Part shown: one piece after another, positions 22,330-35,125 of the stretch | Layout of the letters: every line of letters starts with the position of its first letter | Numbering within the stretch: position 1 is the stretch's first letter | From: Symsagittifera roscoffensis | Taxonomy: Eukaryota; Xenacoelomorpha; Acoela; Convolutidae | Direction of reading: 5' to 3' | Assembly (NCBI RefSeq): GCF_963678635.1 | Contig: NC_087067.1 | Span: 54,120,233-54,184,232 of the forward strand | DNA length: 64,000 bases | Notes under the pieces: model-generated | The model's database searches: none | Told to the model about the DNA's origin: nothing | Seen by the model: only the letters and a program-made list of their open reading frames with translations | Program-made: the position numbers and the translations under genes

Positions 22330-22649
22330 GAAACATAGCATAAAAGATGAAAAACTTAATATATTATAAAGTTAAAACGTTCAATTTTATACAGTCGTCC
22401 AACCTAAAAATAGGAACATTCGTTTCAAACTCAAATTTGATGAATCAAAAAGGAATCTCCAAAATGCTACATTTTATCCGGAAAGACCATTTCAGATAAA
22501 CGAAAGACCTATAGATGTCTCATACAAACTTATTGATTTTAACAAAAAAGAATTAGTACAACATCGAAATAGTATTTTACCATTTTACCCGAAAAAGTAC
22601 GCGCTTCGCGAGTTAACTTATTGATACTCCTTCACAGGACTAAAAATCG

Positions 22650-22934
22650 TTGATAAAATCACATGAGCAACAAAAAACAACAAACTTCAGTCATATACCA
22701 CCCTCACCCAAAATCATCCAAAAAGAAGTAGAAGAAAAATTTCAAAAAAAAATAGTTGAAAAACAAAGACTTCCTAAACTACAAGAAAAAATCCTAATTC
22801 CAGAAATAACGAAAAAATTACAACAACGCCAATCATTTTGTCTCAGAAATCATCCGAAAAAAGATTACAAAACCTTTTTCCACAACCTAAACTTTAAAGA
22901 AGGTAGAGTTTCCGAAACCCCCCTGATTAATTAG
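22650..22934 (+). pseudogene. Lys/Gln-rich pol C-terminal tail, copy 2
   Basis: Identical at protein level to the frame at 19,970-20,254, exactly 2,680 bases later. Confidence 0.5.
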
Positions 22935-24739
22935 ACAAAGTCATGGCAATTTAGTAGAAGCTTAAAGTAATTTTTAAATACAAATATTCATATTCTCTCT
23001 TGAAATAAATAGTTCAAAATCAACCAACAAACTGGTTCAATATCATTCTACCTCTCTATAAACACTGCCATTTATATTAGCTTATATATGTCAAACTTCA
23101 ACTAGATCTTAAACTATAACTGAAAGACCACAAGCTCAAAAATAAGCACTACCCTTAAATTTGACAACTTAAATAGATATCTGTGAAAGTTGGAACCCCC
23201 TCCTATCAGTCAACAGAAAAGTCAACAAAATTGTCTCAATTTATAACCCGCATTTCTCCGAAAGAAAGATACTAAATAAGCCTAAACACAAAATTCAACA
23301 TGATCACTCAGCTTAAAGCCGTTCTACCTTTCAAAAACCCCTAATCATCCAATACAGAAAAACAAAGCTTAGAAAGTTAACACCTAAACACCCAGACTTT
23401 CCTTCACCAAAAACTCTTCATGCCCAATCCACTTGTCAAAAATCGACCACACTTGGCTTCAACTCCGAAAAAAAAACTCTGAAGAAAAAAGTCGACCACA
23501 CTTGGCTTCAACACCGAAAAAGTACAAAATACTTCGACAAAGCAAATCACTTTTCAAATGCTTCTTTCAAACTCAGTTCAACAAAATAAAATATTAATTT
23601 CGACACTTCTTTCATTTTTTTGACTTCATTTCGACTTTATCAACTTTGTATTTTTTATAACTGTCTTTGAAGAACTTGTAATCCTCTTTTTTCAAACTTT
23701 TTGAGCCTTTTTATAATATTCGATTCCCTCATTCAAACCTACTTTTCTCTCTCCAAAACCATTGACCACCTATTCATGTACGACACTTAACAATTTTATA
23801 AATGTTACAAAATCTACTAAGCAAAAACGATATTTTCATCTTTTGTAATTTTCCTCACCTTTCCCGTTTCTCTAAGTCAAACAATTCTCAAATGCATAAA
23901 GAAGTCAATAATCACCTTTAAATTTTGTTAATTACATTTGCAGAAGAATACTAAAGAAAATAAACTAAGTAAATCAAAGTATTTAAAATATATTTCAAAA
24001 TTGCGAATACAAACCCCATTAAGGAATCCCCATCAACCAAAAGTTCCCAAGACCGCTCGACAACACTGACACCTAGCCAAAAAAAAACAACCCGAACTAT
24101 CAACACGTATCTCATTTGTAGAAAACCCTTACATCTTTGAAGAAAGACAAGCTTCACTATCCGAACCATTAACACCAGCTTGTCGACAAGCACCACTAAG
24201 TGAACCACAATACGACTAACATATAACCTTTACTCCTCACTCCAACAAGATCTTAACAGAACCAGACACATAAGCTTAAATCAATATTTGACAACTACAA
24301 TAGAAAGACAAATTATTCATCCTCGACAAAACCGAAATCTAACAACACCGTGAGTTGATTTTACTATAACTTCATCACCATCATCGAATCCCCAATACCT
24401 TTCTAGCAATACCTTACAAAGCACCCCTTCATCACTTCAAAAAATTGCCCAACAAAATACCCAAATACTCCATCAGAACATTAAGGATCAACACCAACCT
24501 CTAAACAAAGTCAATCCAGAAATCCTTGTCACAGACAATGGCACAGAATTCATAAATAACGAAATCGTTTCACTATGACTCCTTTATAATACCAAACATA
24601 AATCTCGAACTTCCCATGCCCAATGGATAAATGAAGTAGTTGAAGGCATGACCCGATCACTGCAAGAGTACCTTCGATGTATAATAAATGGAAACGATAA
24701 AAATTACACAATTGTCAACAGGCTTAAAATTACCCATTA

Positions 24740-25009
24740 GTGTATAATTCTCAAATCAGATTAATGTTTAGACTATCACCATATGAAACGGTTTTTACTC
24801 AAAAACCACATAAACCAATAATGTACACAGCAAACTCCTCAAAGAACGCACAAGGTTATTGTCAACCCAGTAAAGACTCAATGTGTTATAATCTATCACT
24901 TCACACACATGAACAAGATCATTTTTACCCTGTACAATTTTTAAAATTAGCCTCTAGAGCACATACTGAACGGATTTTAAACAGAGATAAAAACATAACA
25001 AAAACATAA
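24740..25009 (+). pseudogene. Integrase C-terminal frame, copy 2
   Basis: Identical to the 22,060-22,329 frame, 2,680 bases later. Confidence 0.7.
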
Positions 25010-25160
25010 GAAACATAGCATAAAAGATGAAAAACTTAATATATTATAAAGTTAAAACGTTCAATTTTATACAGTCGTCCAACCTAAAAATAGGAACATT
25101 CGTTTCAAACTCAAATTTGATGAATCAAAAAGGAATCTCCAAAATGCTACATTTTATCCG

Positions 25161-27230
25161 GAAAGACCATTTCAGATAAACGAAAGACCTATAGATGTCA
25201 CATACAAACTTATTAATCTTAACAAAAAAGAAATAGTACAACATCGAAATAACTTTTTACCATATTACCCGAAAGAGTACGCGCTTCGCGAGTTACTTTA
25301 TTTATACTCCTTCACAGGACTAAAAATCGTTGACAAAATCACAGAAAATAATGAACAACAAAAAACAAAAAACTTCACTCATATACCTCCATTACCCATA
25401 ATCATCCAAAAAGAAATACAAGAAAATTTTCCAAAACAAATAGTTCAAAAAAACAAAGAATTGCTAAACTACAAGAAAAAACCCTAATACCAGAAATAAA
25501 GAAAAAATTAAAACAACGCCAATCATTTTGTCTTAGAAATCATCCGAAAAAATTTTACAAAACCTTTTTCCACAACCTAAATTTTAAAGAAGGTAGAGTT
25601 TCCGAAACCCCCCTGATTAATTAGACAAAATCATGGTAATTTAGTAGAAGCTTAAAGTAATTTTTAAATACAAATATTCATGTTCTCTCTTAAAATAATT
25701 AGTTCAAAATCAACCAACAAACTGGTTCAATATCATTCTACCTCTCTATAAACACTGCCATTTATATTAGCTGATATATGTCAAACTTCAACTAGATCTC
25801 AAACTACTATAACTGAAAGACCACTAATTCGAAAATGAGCACTACCCTTAAGTTTGACAACTTAAATAGATATCATATAAAAATTGCAACCCCCTCCTAT
25901 CAATCAACAGAAAATTCAACAAAATTGTCTCAATTTATAATCCGCATTTCTCCGAAAGAAAAATATTAATTAGACTTAAAGACAAAATTCATGATCACTT
26001 AGCCTAAAGCCGTTCTACCTTTCAAATCACACTTTTTCAACTCTGTATTTTTTTTATCACTGTCTTCTAAGAACTTATAGTCCTCTTTTTTCTTATTTTT
26101 TCGCAGCCATTTTGTATTTTTTGATTTCCTCATAGAATCTTACTTTTAGCTCTCCAAAACCATTGCAAAAACATAACAATTTCATAAAGGATACAAAGTC
26201 TTCTAAGTAAAAACGGTTTTTTTTTCTTTTACAATTTTCCTCATTTTTCCCGTTTCTCTAATTCTAACATTTCCCAAATGCATAAGGAAGGCAATAATCG
26301 CCTTTAGATTTTGCTATTTATATTTGCAGAAGAATACTAAAGAAAATAAACTACGTAAATCAAAGTTTATAAATTATATTTTATATTGCTAAATCAAACC
26401 CCATTAAGGAATCCCATCAACCAATACTTCGCAAGACCGCCCGACAACACTGACATCTAGCCAAACAAATCAACCCCAACCATCAACACGTATCTCATTT
26501 GTAGAAAATCCTTACACCTTTGAAGAAAGACGAGCATCACCATCCGAACCATTAATACCAGCTTTTCGGCAAGCACCCCTAAGTGAACCACAATACGAAC
26601 AACATATAACCAACCTTAATTCTCACTCCAACAAGACTTTAACAGAACCAGACACTTGAGCTAAAACCAAAATTTGACAATTACAACAGAAAGACAAATT
26701 ATTCACTCTCGACATAACTGAATCTAACAACAACGAGAGTTCCTTTTTAAATAATCTCATTACCATCATCGACTCCCTAGACCTCTCTAGCAATAGTTTA
26801 GAAAGCACCCCTCCATCACTTCAAAATTTTTCCCAACAAAAATCTCAAATATTCCATTAGAATATTAAGGATCAACACCAACCTCTGAACAAAGTCGTGA
26901 AAATCCGTTTGATCCCCCACTTTCATCACACAGAATTCTATTTTGAATGACACAAGCATTTTTCCAAGGTGGACTGAGTTTGGTAAACGATCTTGTAGAT
27001 ATCTCATCAGATAACTACTTATCTTTACCAAAAACTCTATCACTTCCATCAACACCTTCAGTCACAGGTCAAACCCCATCATTTACATTTCCTACAAGTT
27101 TTTAAATCACCTAGACGACAGATTTCGTGAACTACAAGGTACAAGCACACCTTTACGGTTTTATTGAAACTCCTTTGTTCACAATTGGGGATTTAATTGA
27201 CTACAATATCGACACGATGTTCATAAGGAC
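25161..27230 (+). mobile_element. Family A element, right-flank copy (pol tail, LTR region, gag)
   Basis: A diverged relative of the 2,680-bp unit. It has the pol tail (25,161-25,624), the LTR-like region (25,625-26,390, shortened) and the gag-like frame (26,400 onward). Unlike the tandem units it does not jump to integrase after AACAAAGTC (26,893) but continues for several hundred bases of decayed gag-like sequence. It therefore shows the state before the deletion. Confidence 0.7.
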
Positions 27231-30200
27231 ATTCAAGAGCATAATATACAAATCCTTCCCAACTTAACTTAACCCTTAAATTTGAAATAACAGTAAAGCT
27301 AATTAATTTAGTACATCATCCATTACAACTATCTTCACCAAAAATAACAGCTCAATCTTTGCCTCCTCCCTTTATCACCACAGAAATTATCTACAAATAC
27401 GATAGGTTTACAAAAAATACTATCGGTTATATAACATTCTATCATCCCTTTTCCGGACTACCGTTCAGATGTATCTTCTATTAGTTTTTTTCAATAAGAA
27501 CCCTTTACCTTCTGGTACATCTCGAACCCGTAACTCATCAAAACCCTTCTCTCCGAACTGGCCCACAAGACCATAAGACGTTGTCACACCTTACCATTAT
27601 GAAGATAATCAACAATAAACCTTAAATAAATATGCGATTAATCAAGTAACACTATGCGAATCTGAACCACAAGAGATTATGAATCAACAACGACACTCTG
27701 TTCAAAAGCCCGAGCTACAATTTTCACAGGGTATAAAGTTACAGCCAAACTCTCTCAGAAAAGAAAGTACCTTGTTCACAAATTTCAAATAGGAACAAAA
27801 ACAGACTCGAGCATGAACCCTTTTACCAAAGTAATATCGAAAGTTTTTTACATCTCAACCCCGAAGATTGTAAAAACTAACTACAATGTCTACAAAAAGT
27901 TACAAATAAAAATGAAAATAGCAAATTAGTAAGTTTTCATTTTTTTTCCAGATTTTGCACACCAAGCACAACCTGAACACCACGAATGTCATATTCAACT
28001 AGACGATAAGTTTCCGTATCACGACGCACAGGATTCGCGACGCACAATCATTTAATCTATGATTTACGCGATAAAAATTGGATACCACACATTGGAAAAA
28101 TAATCGGTCAGACTGTAAAACAGACACCAAAAATTCAGGCTACCAGGAAATAATGATCTTCGATTGATAATTTCAATTAGAAAAAGTTCAATTAACACGA
28201 GATTTAAAAGATGACACCATTTTGTATCAAGGAACATAATATACAAATCCTTCCCAACTTAACTTGACCTGAAATTTGAAATAACAGTAAACCTAATTAA
28301 TTTAGTACATCACTCATTACAACTATCTCCACGAAAAATAACAGCTCAATCTTTGCCTCCTCCCTTTATCGCCACAAAGCTTATCTACAATTACGATAGT
28401 TTTACAAAAAAGACTATCGATTACTAAACATTCTATAAACCCTTTTCAATTAAAACTAGCAAATTAGTAAACTTTCAACATTTTCCAGATTCTGTACACA
28501 AAGCACAACTTGAACACCACCAAGGTCATATACAACTAGACAATAAAATCCCGTGTAACGACGCACGGACGTTTAACTTATGGTTTACGCAATAGAAATT
28601 GAATACCACACATTGGAAAAATAATCCGTCAAATTGTAAAACAGACACCAAAAATTCAGGCTAGCAGGAAATAATGTTTTTCGATTGACAAATTCATTTA
28701 GAAAAAGTTCAATTAACACGAGACATAAAAGATGAAACCATTTTGTATCAAGGAATCCGCTTACCTTGTAGAAACGATCATGGATATAGCGCTCCCATTA
28801 CGCGAACTCAGGCAGCCAATGTTTGGTTCCCTGAAGACACGTGCACCGCATTTCAAGTCGCTAAAGTTCACGCCAGATTGATAAATTTTTACAAAAAAAG
28901 TAGTTTAGAGAACCTATACCATTTGATAATAGCAACTCTGATCGAATTAGATCAATTCCAAACAAATATAAAATGTAGATGGTATAAAAACTAAATGTGC
29001 TTGTTTTGAATTTTGCCCTGAAACGGAAGTAGAATGTAAATATCCCAAACCACTTTTCCGAACACATTATTCAGAAAATTTTGTTGAATACGGAAAAATT
29101 TTCTACTTGAAAACAGGCATATTAAAACTAGATATGACACACCCTTATCAAAATAGAGAACACAAAAATACTAAATACTAATAAAATATTACAAAAATAC
29201 CGGTTACACTGGTGGCAAAACTCATCCAGGAAACAAGGTCAGTAAAAGATTACAAGAATTTTCGCAAATGAGTAACACTTAGTTTGACGCGATCCACTAG
29301 GACATTCATCTTGATATGAAACTAGATTACACAATGAATCGAATTTTTCAAGAAATGTCACTCTCTGAATTAGAAACACTTCATCATTTTTATGAACTAG
29401 AAAGAACACAAGTACTACAACCTTTCGCTTTAGCAGTACTTAAAATACCGTACGCAGGATACCTATTAACAGGCAACTGCTCTAATTTAATTGACTATGA
29501 AGGAACATTTTTTTAAATTACACATGCACCAATAAAGTTTGACCACTCTTTGTTTTTGAAGACAAAAGATATTACCAACGAATAGCTATATTTTATTTGA
29601 AAAAGTTAGGTATGTTTTATAGATACCCAATAACGACGAATCTACTTTTGGTATACAGTTGTCGCATGTGGATCTGAACATAACCACAATGTAGTAAAGC
29701 TCAACCCAGACGAAGATAAAAATGATCTTCCCACTCACTCCATACCCTACATTAATGTCGCTTTTGAAGAAACTTTCATTCGAGAGAATACGCCTAATTG
29801 CTCGTAACTCAAACATAGACCTACAATCAATAGGTGTTTACTCTAAATCCGATTTACAGCATCACATTAGAACACTACAATTTCAAGAGCTTCTCAAAAA
29901 ATGGGTACAAAACGAATACAATCAATTGGCCGAAGTTTACGAAAACTCGCTGAAACTACAGGCTTCTGAGATATTTACAAACAAGACTATAATGGAAACT
30001 TTAAAGACATTGAAAACTCCATACGTCTCATTGGAGAAAAATACCGACCTCAAGATTTTTCACCAGTTAATATTTTTAGTTTTGTAAATATCAAAAACGA
30101 ACTCCTAGCTTCTCTAGCATGACCCTACTCTATATCAGAAAGATTGACTATAATACACGAAATGTTTACTTTCTTTGGATTTTACTTTTCCTTACTAAAA

Positions 30201-30480
30201 GGAATCTATAATACATGTGCAATACAAACACAAGTCAATAGACACGCAAGCGTATCACGCAATTTATTGCAAGATTTTTAGCAAAAAACGAAAACAACAC
30301 CTACAGCACCATCACATTTACACAGTCTACATAATCCTCATCCTTTGTGTTTAGTCCCACAAAGTTATAGGAACACGCTTTTAATCACTGAACATGCATC
30401 TCAATCTATTAACTTCCAACGCAGTCCAGTATCTCATAAAACCCTCCACCTACCGTATATTGACGACACGTATTTCAGGC
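27231..30480 (+). pseudogene. Env-like third ORF of family A, decayed
   Basis: Decayed coding sequence on the + strand after gag-like DNA, in several frames. Recognisable stretches: FPEDTCTAFQVAKVHARLIN (28,743-28,994), a CRWYKN box, CKYPKPLFRTHYSE near 29,040, the 66-codon frame at 29,316-29,516, and ERIRLIARNSNIDLQSIGVY (29,722-30,087). Near 30,150-30,215 an in-frame hydrophobic segment (FFGFYFSLLKGIYNTCAI) could be a C-terminal membrane anchor. Paired Cys, Trp/Tyr-rich ectodomain-like composition and a terminal hydrophobic helix are what an envelope-type glycoprotein would show. The claim rests on composition and position; I recognise no diagnostic fusion motif. A 27,230-27,930 stretch also recurs (27,250; 28,246; 31,161; 33,891). 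Confidence 0.4.
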
Positions 30481-30591
30481 TTAGCTTGTTTTCAAGTTTA
30501 GCCTGAAACGGAAGTAGAATGTAAATATCCCAAACCACTTTTCCGAACACATTATTCAGAAAATTTTGTTGAATACGGAAAAGTTTTCGAC

Positions 30592-31035
30592 TTGAAAACA
30601 GGCATATTAATACTCGATATGACACACCATTATCAAAATAGAGAAGACGAAAAATACTTTATACTAATAAAATATTACAAAAATACCGGCTACACTGGTG
30701 GCAAAATTCATCCAGAAAACAAGGTCAGTAAAAAATTACAAGAATTTTCGCAAATGAGTAACACTTACTTTGACGCGATCCACTACGACATTCATCTTGA
30801 TATGAAATTAGATTACACAATGAGTCGAAATTTTCAAGAAATGTCACTCTCTGAATTAGAAACACTTCATCATTTACACAGTCTACATAATCCTCATCCT
30901 TTGTCTTTAGTCCCACAAAGTTATAGGAACACGCTTTTAATCACTGAACTTGCATCTCAATCTATTAATTTCCAACGCAGTCCAGTATCTCATAAAACCC
31001 TCCACCTACCGTGTATTGACGACACGTATGATTAG
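30592..31035 (+). pseudogene. Internally deleted env-like frame, copy 1
   Basis: 147 codons: TGILILDMTHHYQNRE, MKLDYTMSRNFQEMSLSELE, then a direct jump to LHSLHNPHPLSLVPQSY. In the undeleted neighbour these two parts are ~930 bases apart (about 29,390 and 30,316); the junction falls in a short match around 'CATCA-TTTA'. The membrane-anchor segment is therefore lost. The second copy (33,324-33,766) is split by a one-base frameshift near 33,515. Confidence 0.6.
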
Positions 31036-31307
31036 AAATCCTTTGTAGCGCCCCCTCCCCTTTTTGGTCAATACCTCGATAGCAATCGACTTCACAAGTG
31101 GGCACTTAACAGACTACAATATCGACCTGATGTTCATAAGGACATTCAAGAACATAATATACAAATCCTTCCGAACTTAACTTAACCCTTAAATTTGAAA
31201 TAGCAGTAAAGCTAATTAATTTAAAACATCATCCATTACAACTATCTCCACTGAAAATAACAGCTCAATCTTTGCCTCCTCCCTTTATCACCATAGAACT
31301 TATCTAC

Positions 31308-32951
31308 AAATACGATAGGTTTACAAAAAAGACTATCGGTTATATAACATTCTGTCATCCCTTTTCCGGACTATCGTTCAGATGTACCTTCTATTAGTTT
31401 TTTTTTCAATAAGAACATTTTACCTTCTGTTACATATCGAACCCGTAACTAATCAAAACTCTTCTCCCCGAACTGGCCCATAAGACCATAAGACCTTGTC
31501 ACACATTACGAATATGAAGATAACAACAATAAACCTTAAATAAATATGCGATTAATCAAGTAACACAATGCGAATCTAAGCACAAGAGATAATGAATCAA
31601 CAACGACACTCTGTTTAAAAGCCCGAGCTACAATTTTCACAGGGTATAAAGTTACAGCCAAATTCTCTCAGAAAAGAAATCACATTGTTCACAAGTTTCA
31701 AATAGTAACAAAAACAGACTCGACCATGAACCCTTTTACCAAAGTAAATTCGAAAGTTTTTTACATCTCAACCCCGAAGATTGTAGAAACGAACTACAAT
31801 GTCTACAAAAAGTTACAAATAAAAATGAAAAAACCAAATTAGTAAACTTTCATTTTTTTCCAGATTTTTCACACCAAGCTTAACTTGAACACCACGAATG
31901 TCATATTCAACTAGACGATAAGTTCCCGTATCACGACGCTCAGGATTCGGGACGCACAATCTTTTAATATATGATTTACGCGATAAAAATTGGATACCAC
32001 ACATTGGAAAAATAATCCGTCAAACTGTGAAACAGACACCAAAAACTCAGGCTACAAGAAATTATTGTTTTTCGATTGGCAAATTCAGTTAGCAAAAATA
32101 CAATTAACACGAGATTTGAAAGATGACACAAATACGATAGGTTTACAAAAAAGACTATCGGTTATATAACATTCTGTCATCCCTTTTCCGGACTATCGTT
32201 CAGATGTACCTTCTATTAGTTTTTTTTTCAATAAGAACATTTTACCTTCTGTTACATATCGAACCCGTAACTAATCAAAACTCTTCTCCCCGAACTGGCC
32301 CATAAGACCATAAGACCTTGTCACACATTACGAATATGAAGATAACAACAATAAACCTTAAATAAATATGCGATTAATCAAGTAACACAATGCGAATCTA
32401 AGCACAAGAGATAATGAATCAACAACGACACTCTGTTTAAAAGCCCGAGCTACAATTTTCACAGGGTATAAAGTTTTAGCCAAATTCTCTCAGAAAAGAA
32501 ATCACATTGTTCACAAGTTTCAAATAGTAACAAAAACAGACTCGACCATGAACCCTTTTACCAAAGTAAATTCGAAAGTTTTTTACATCTCAACCCCGAA
32601 GATTGTAGAAACGAACTACAATGTCTACAAAAAGTTACAAATAAAAATGAAAAAACCAAATTAGTAAACTTTCATTTTTTTCCAGATTTTTCACACCAAG
32701 CTTAACTTGAACACCACGAATGTCATATTCAACTAGACGATAAGTTCCCGTATCACGACGCTCAGGATTCGGGACGCACAATCTTTTAATATATGATTTA
32801 CGCGATAAAAATTGGATACCACACATTGGAAAAATAATCCGTCAAACTGTGAAACAGACACCAAAAACTCAGGCTACAAGAAATTATTGTTTTTCGATTG
32901 GCAAATTCAGTTAGCAAAAATACAATTAACACGAGATTTGAAAGATGACAC
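31308..32951 (+). repeat. 822-bp tandem duplication inside unit 1
   Basis: 31,308-32,129 is repeated at 32,130-32,951 with exact offset 822 and only a couple of visible differences (GTTACAGCC versus GTTTTAGCC). The junction is ...GATGACAC/AAATACGATAGG at about 32,129, with a 2-3-base overlap. It is the youngest rearrangement in this region, because unit 2 lacks it. Confidence 0.92.
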
Positions 32952-33217
32952 CACATTGTATCAAGGAGTCCGCCCGCTTGCCTTGTAAAAGCGATCAAGG
33001 AGATTGCGCTCCTATTACACGAACATAGGCAATCATTGTTTGGTTCCCTGAAGACACATGCACCAGTTTTCAAGTTGCTAAAATTCACACAAAAAAGATA
33101 AAATTTTACAAAAAAGTAGTTAAAAGAATCTATACCATTTGATAAAATCAAATCTGATCGAATCAGATCATTTCCAAACAATTATAAAAAGTAGATGGTA
33201 TAGAAAACAAAATTAAA

Positions 33218-35125
33218 TTGTTTTCAAGTTTACCCTGAAACAGAAGTAACATGTAATTATCCCAAACCACTTTTCCGAACACATTATTCAGAAATTTTTG
33301 ATGAATACGGAAAAATTTTCGACTTGAAAACAGGCATATTAATACTCGATATGACACACCATTATCAAAATAGAGAAGACGAAAAATACTTTATACTAAT
33401 AAAATATTACAAAAATACCGGTTACACTGGTGGCAAAACTCATCCAGAAAACAAGGTCAGTAAAAGATTACAAGAATTTTTGCAAATGAGTAACACTTTT
33501 TTTGACGCGATCCACAGGACATTCATCTTGATATGAAACTAGATTACACAATGAGTCGAAATTTTCAAGAAATGCCACTCTCTGAATTAGAAACACTTCA
33601 TCATTTACACAGTCTACATAATCCTCATCCTTTGTCTTTAGTCCCACAAAGTTATAGGAACACGCTTTTAATCACTGAACATGCATCTCAATCTATTAAT
33701 TTCCAACGCAGTCCAGTATCTCATAAAACCCTCCACCTACCGTGTATTGACGACACGTATGATTAGAAATCCTTTGTAGCGCCCCCTCTCCTTTTTGGTC
33801 AATACCTCGATAGCAATCGACTTCACAAGTGGGCACTTAACAGACTACAATATCGACCTGATGTTCATAAGGACATTCAAGAACATAATATACAAATCCT
33901 TCCCAACTTAACTTAACCCTTAAATTTGAAATAGCAGTAAAGCTAATTAATTTAGTACATCATCCATTACAACTATCTCCACCGAAAATAACAGCTCAAT
34001 CTTTGCCTCCTCCCTTTATCACCACAGAACTTATCTACAAATACGATAGGTTTACAAAAAAGACTATCGGTTATATAACATTCTGTCATCCCTTTTCCGG
34101 ACTATCGTTCAGATGTACCTTCTATTAGTTTTTTTTCAATAAGAACATTTTACCTTCTGTTACATCTCGAACCCGTAACTAATCAAAACTCTTCTCCCCG
34201 AACTGGCCCATAAGACCATAAGACCTTGTCACACATTACGAATATGAAGATAACAACAATAAACCTTAAATAAATATGCGATTAATCAAGTAACACAATG
34301 CGAATCTAAGCACAAGAGATAATGAATCAACAACGACACTCTGTTTAAAAGCCCGAGCTACAATTTTCACAGGGTATTAAGTTACAGCCAAATTCTCTCA
34401 GAAAAGAAATCACATTGTTCACAAGTTTCAAATAGTAACAAAAACAGACTCGACCATGAACCCTTTTACCAAAGTAAATTCGAAAGTTTTTTACATCTCA
34501 ACCCCGAAGATTGTAGAAACGAACTACAATGTCTACAAAAAGTTACAAATAAAAATGAAAAAACCAAATTAGTAAACTTTCATTTTTTTCCAGATTTTTC
34601 ACACCAAGCTTAACTTGAACACCACGAATGTCATATTCAACTAGACGATAAGTTCCCGTATCACGACGCTCAGGATTCGGGACGCACAATCTTTTAATAT
34701 ATGATTTACGCGATAAAAATTGGATACCACACATTGGAAAAATAATCCGTCAAACTGTGAAACAGACACCAAAAACTCAGGCTACAAGAAATTATTGTTT
34801 TTCGATTGGCAAATTCAGTTAGCAAAAATACAATTAACACGAGATTTGAAAGATGACACCACATTGTATCAAGGAGTCCGCCCGCTTGCCTTGTAAAAGC
34901 GATCAAGGAGATTGCGCTCCTATTACACGAACATAGGCAATCATTGTTTGGTTCCCTGAAGACACATGCACCAGTTTTCAAGTTGCTAAAATTCACACAA
35001 AAAAGATAAAATTTTACAAAAAAGTAGTTAAAAGAATCTATACCATTTGATAAAATCAAATCTGATCGAATCAGATCATTTCCAAACAATTATAAAAAGT
35101 AGATGGTATAGAAAACAAAATTAAA
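33218..35125 (+). repeat. Env-like tandem unit 2 (1,908 bp)
   Basis: Near-identical to unit 1 without the 822-bp duplication. Identity to the next copy runs on to about 35,165, then falls off sharply as an undeleted relative begins. Minor differences from unit 1 are scattered (e.g. TTGTTGAATACGG versus TTGATGAATACGG). Confidence 0.88.
33324..33766 (+). pseudogene. Internally deleted env-like frame, copy 2
   Basis: Homologue of 30,592-31,035; two overlapping frames (33,324-33,536 and 33,533-33,766) because CACTACGACATT became CACAGGACATT. Same deletion junction, so the deletion came before the tandem duplication. Confidence 0.6.

Larger units (their letters stand above)
19801..22480 (+). repeat. 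2,680-bp tandem unit, copy 1 (family A deletion derivative)
   Basis: Copy 1 of a direct tandem repeat with exact spacing 2,680 bases (e.g. GAAAGACCATTTCA at 19,801, 22,481 and 25,161). Order inside: pol C-terminal tail, ~1.1 kb non-coding (LTR region), gag-like start, then integrase core and pol end. At about 21,833 gag sequence joins directly to the integrase core (AACAAAGTC / AATCCAGAAATCC), so protease, RT and RNase H are deleted. Copies 1 and 2 differ at only a handful of sites (e.g. 21,219 G versus 23,899 T; 21,372 T versus 24,052 C). Confidence 0.93.
22481..25160 (+). repeat. 2,680-bp tandem unit, copy 2
   Basis: Near-identical second copy of the preceding unit. To the right of 25,161 the homology continues but with many differences, and there the gag region runs on past the deletion junction, so the right flank is an older, undeleted relative. 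To the left of about 19,790 homology also continues at lower identity. The two near-identical copies therefore arose recently inside an older tandem arrangement. Confidence 0.93.
30487..33217 (+). repeat. Env-like tandem unit 1 (1,908 bp plus 822-bp internal duplication)
   Basis: The segment TTTTCAAGTTTA-CCTGAAAC at about 30,490 recurs at 33,221 and 35,129. The distance to the second copy is 2,731 and from second to third 1,908 bases; the difference is the 822-bp duplication inside unit 1. It carries an env-like frame of 147 codons (30,592-31,035) that is an internal-deletion version of the neighbouring copy. Confidence 0.88.

Noticed and set aside
31813-35089. Minus-strand frames of 63 and 127 codons repeated two or three times
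   Set aside because: They are antisense to env-like sequence, and their conservation is explained by the recent tandem duplications, not by coding constraint.
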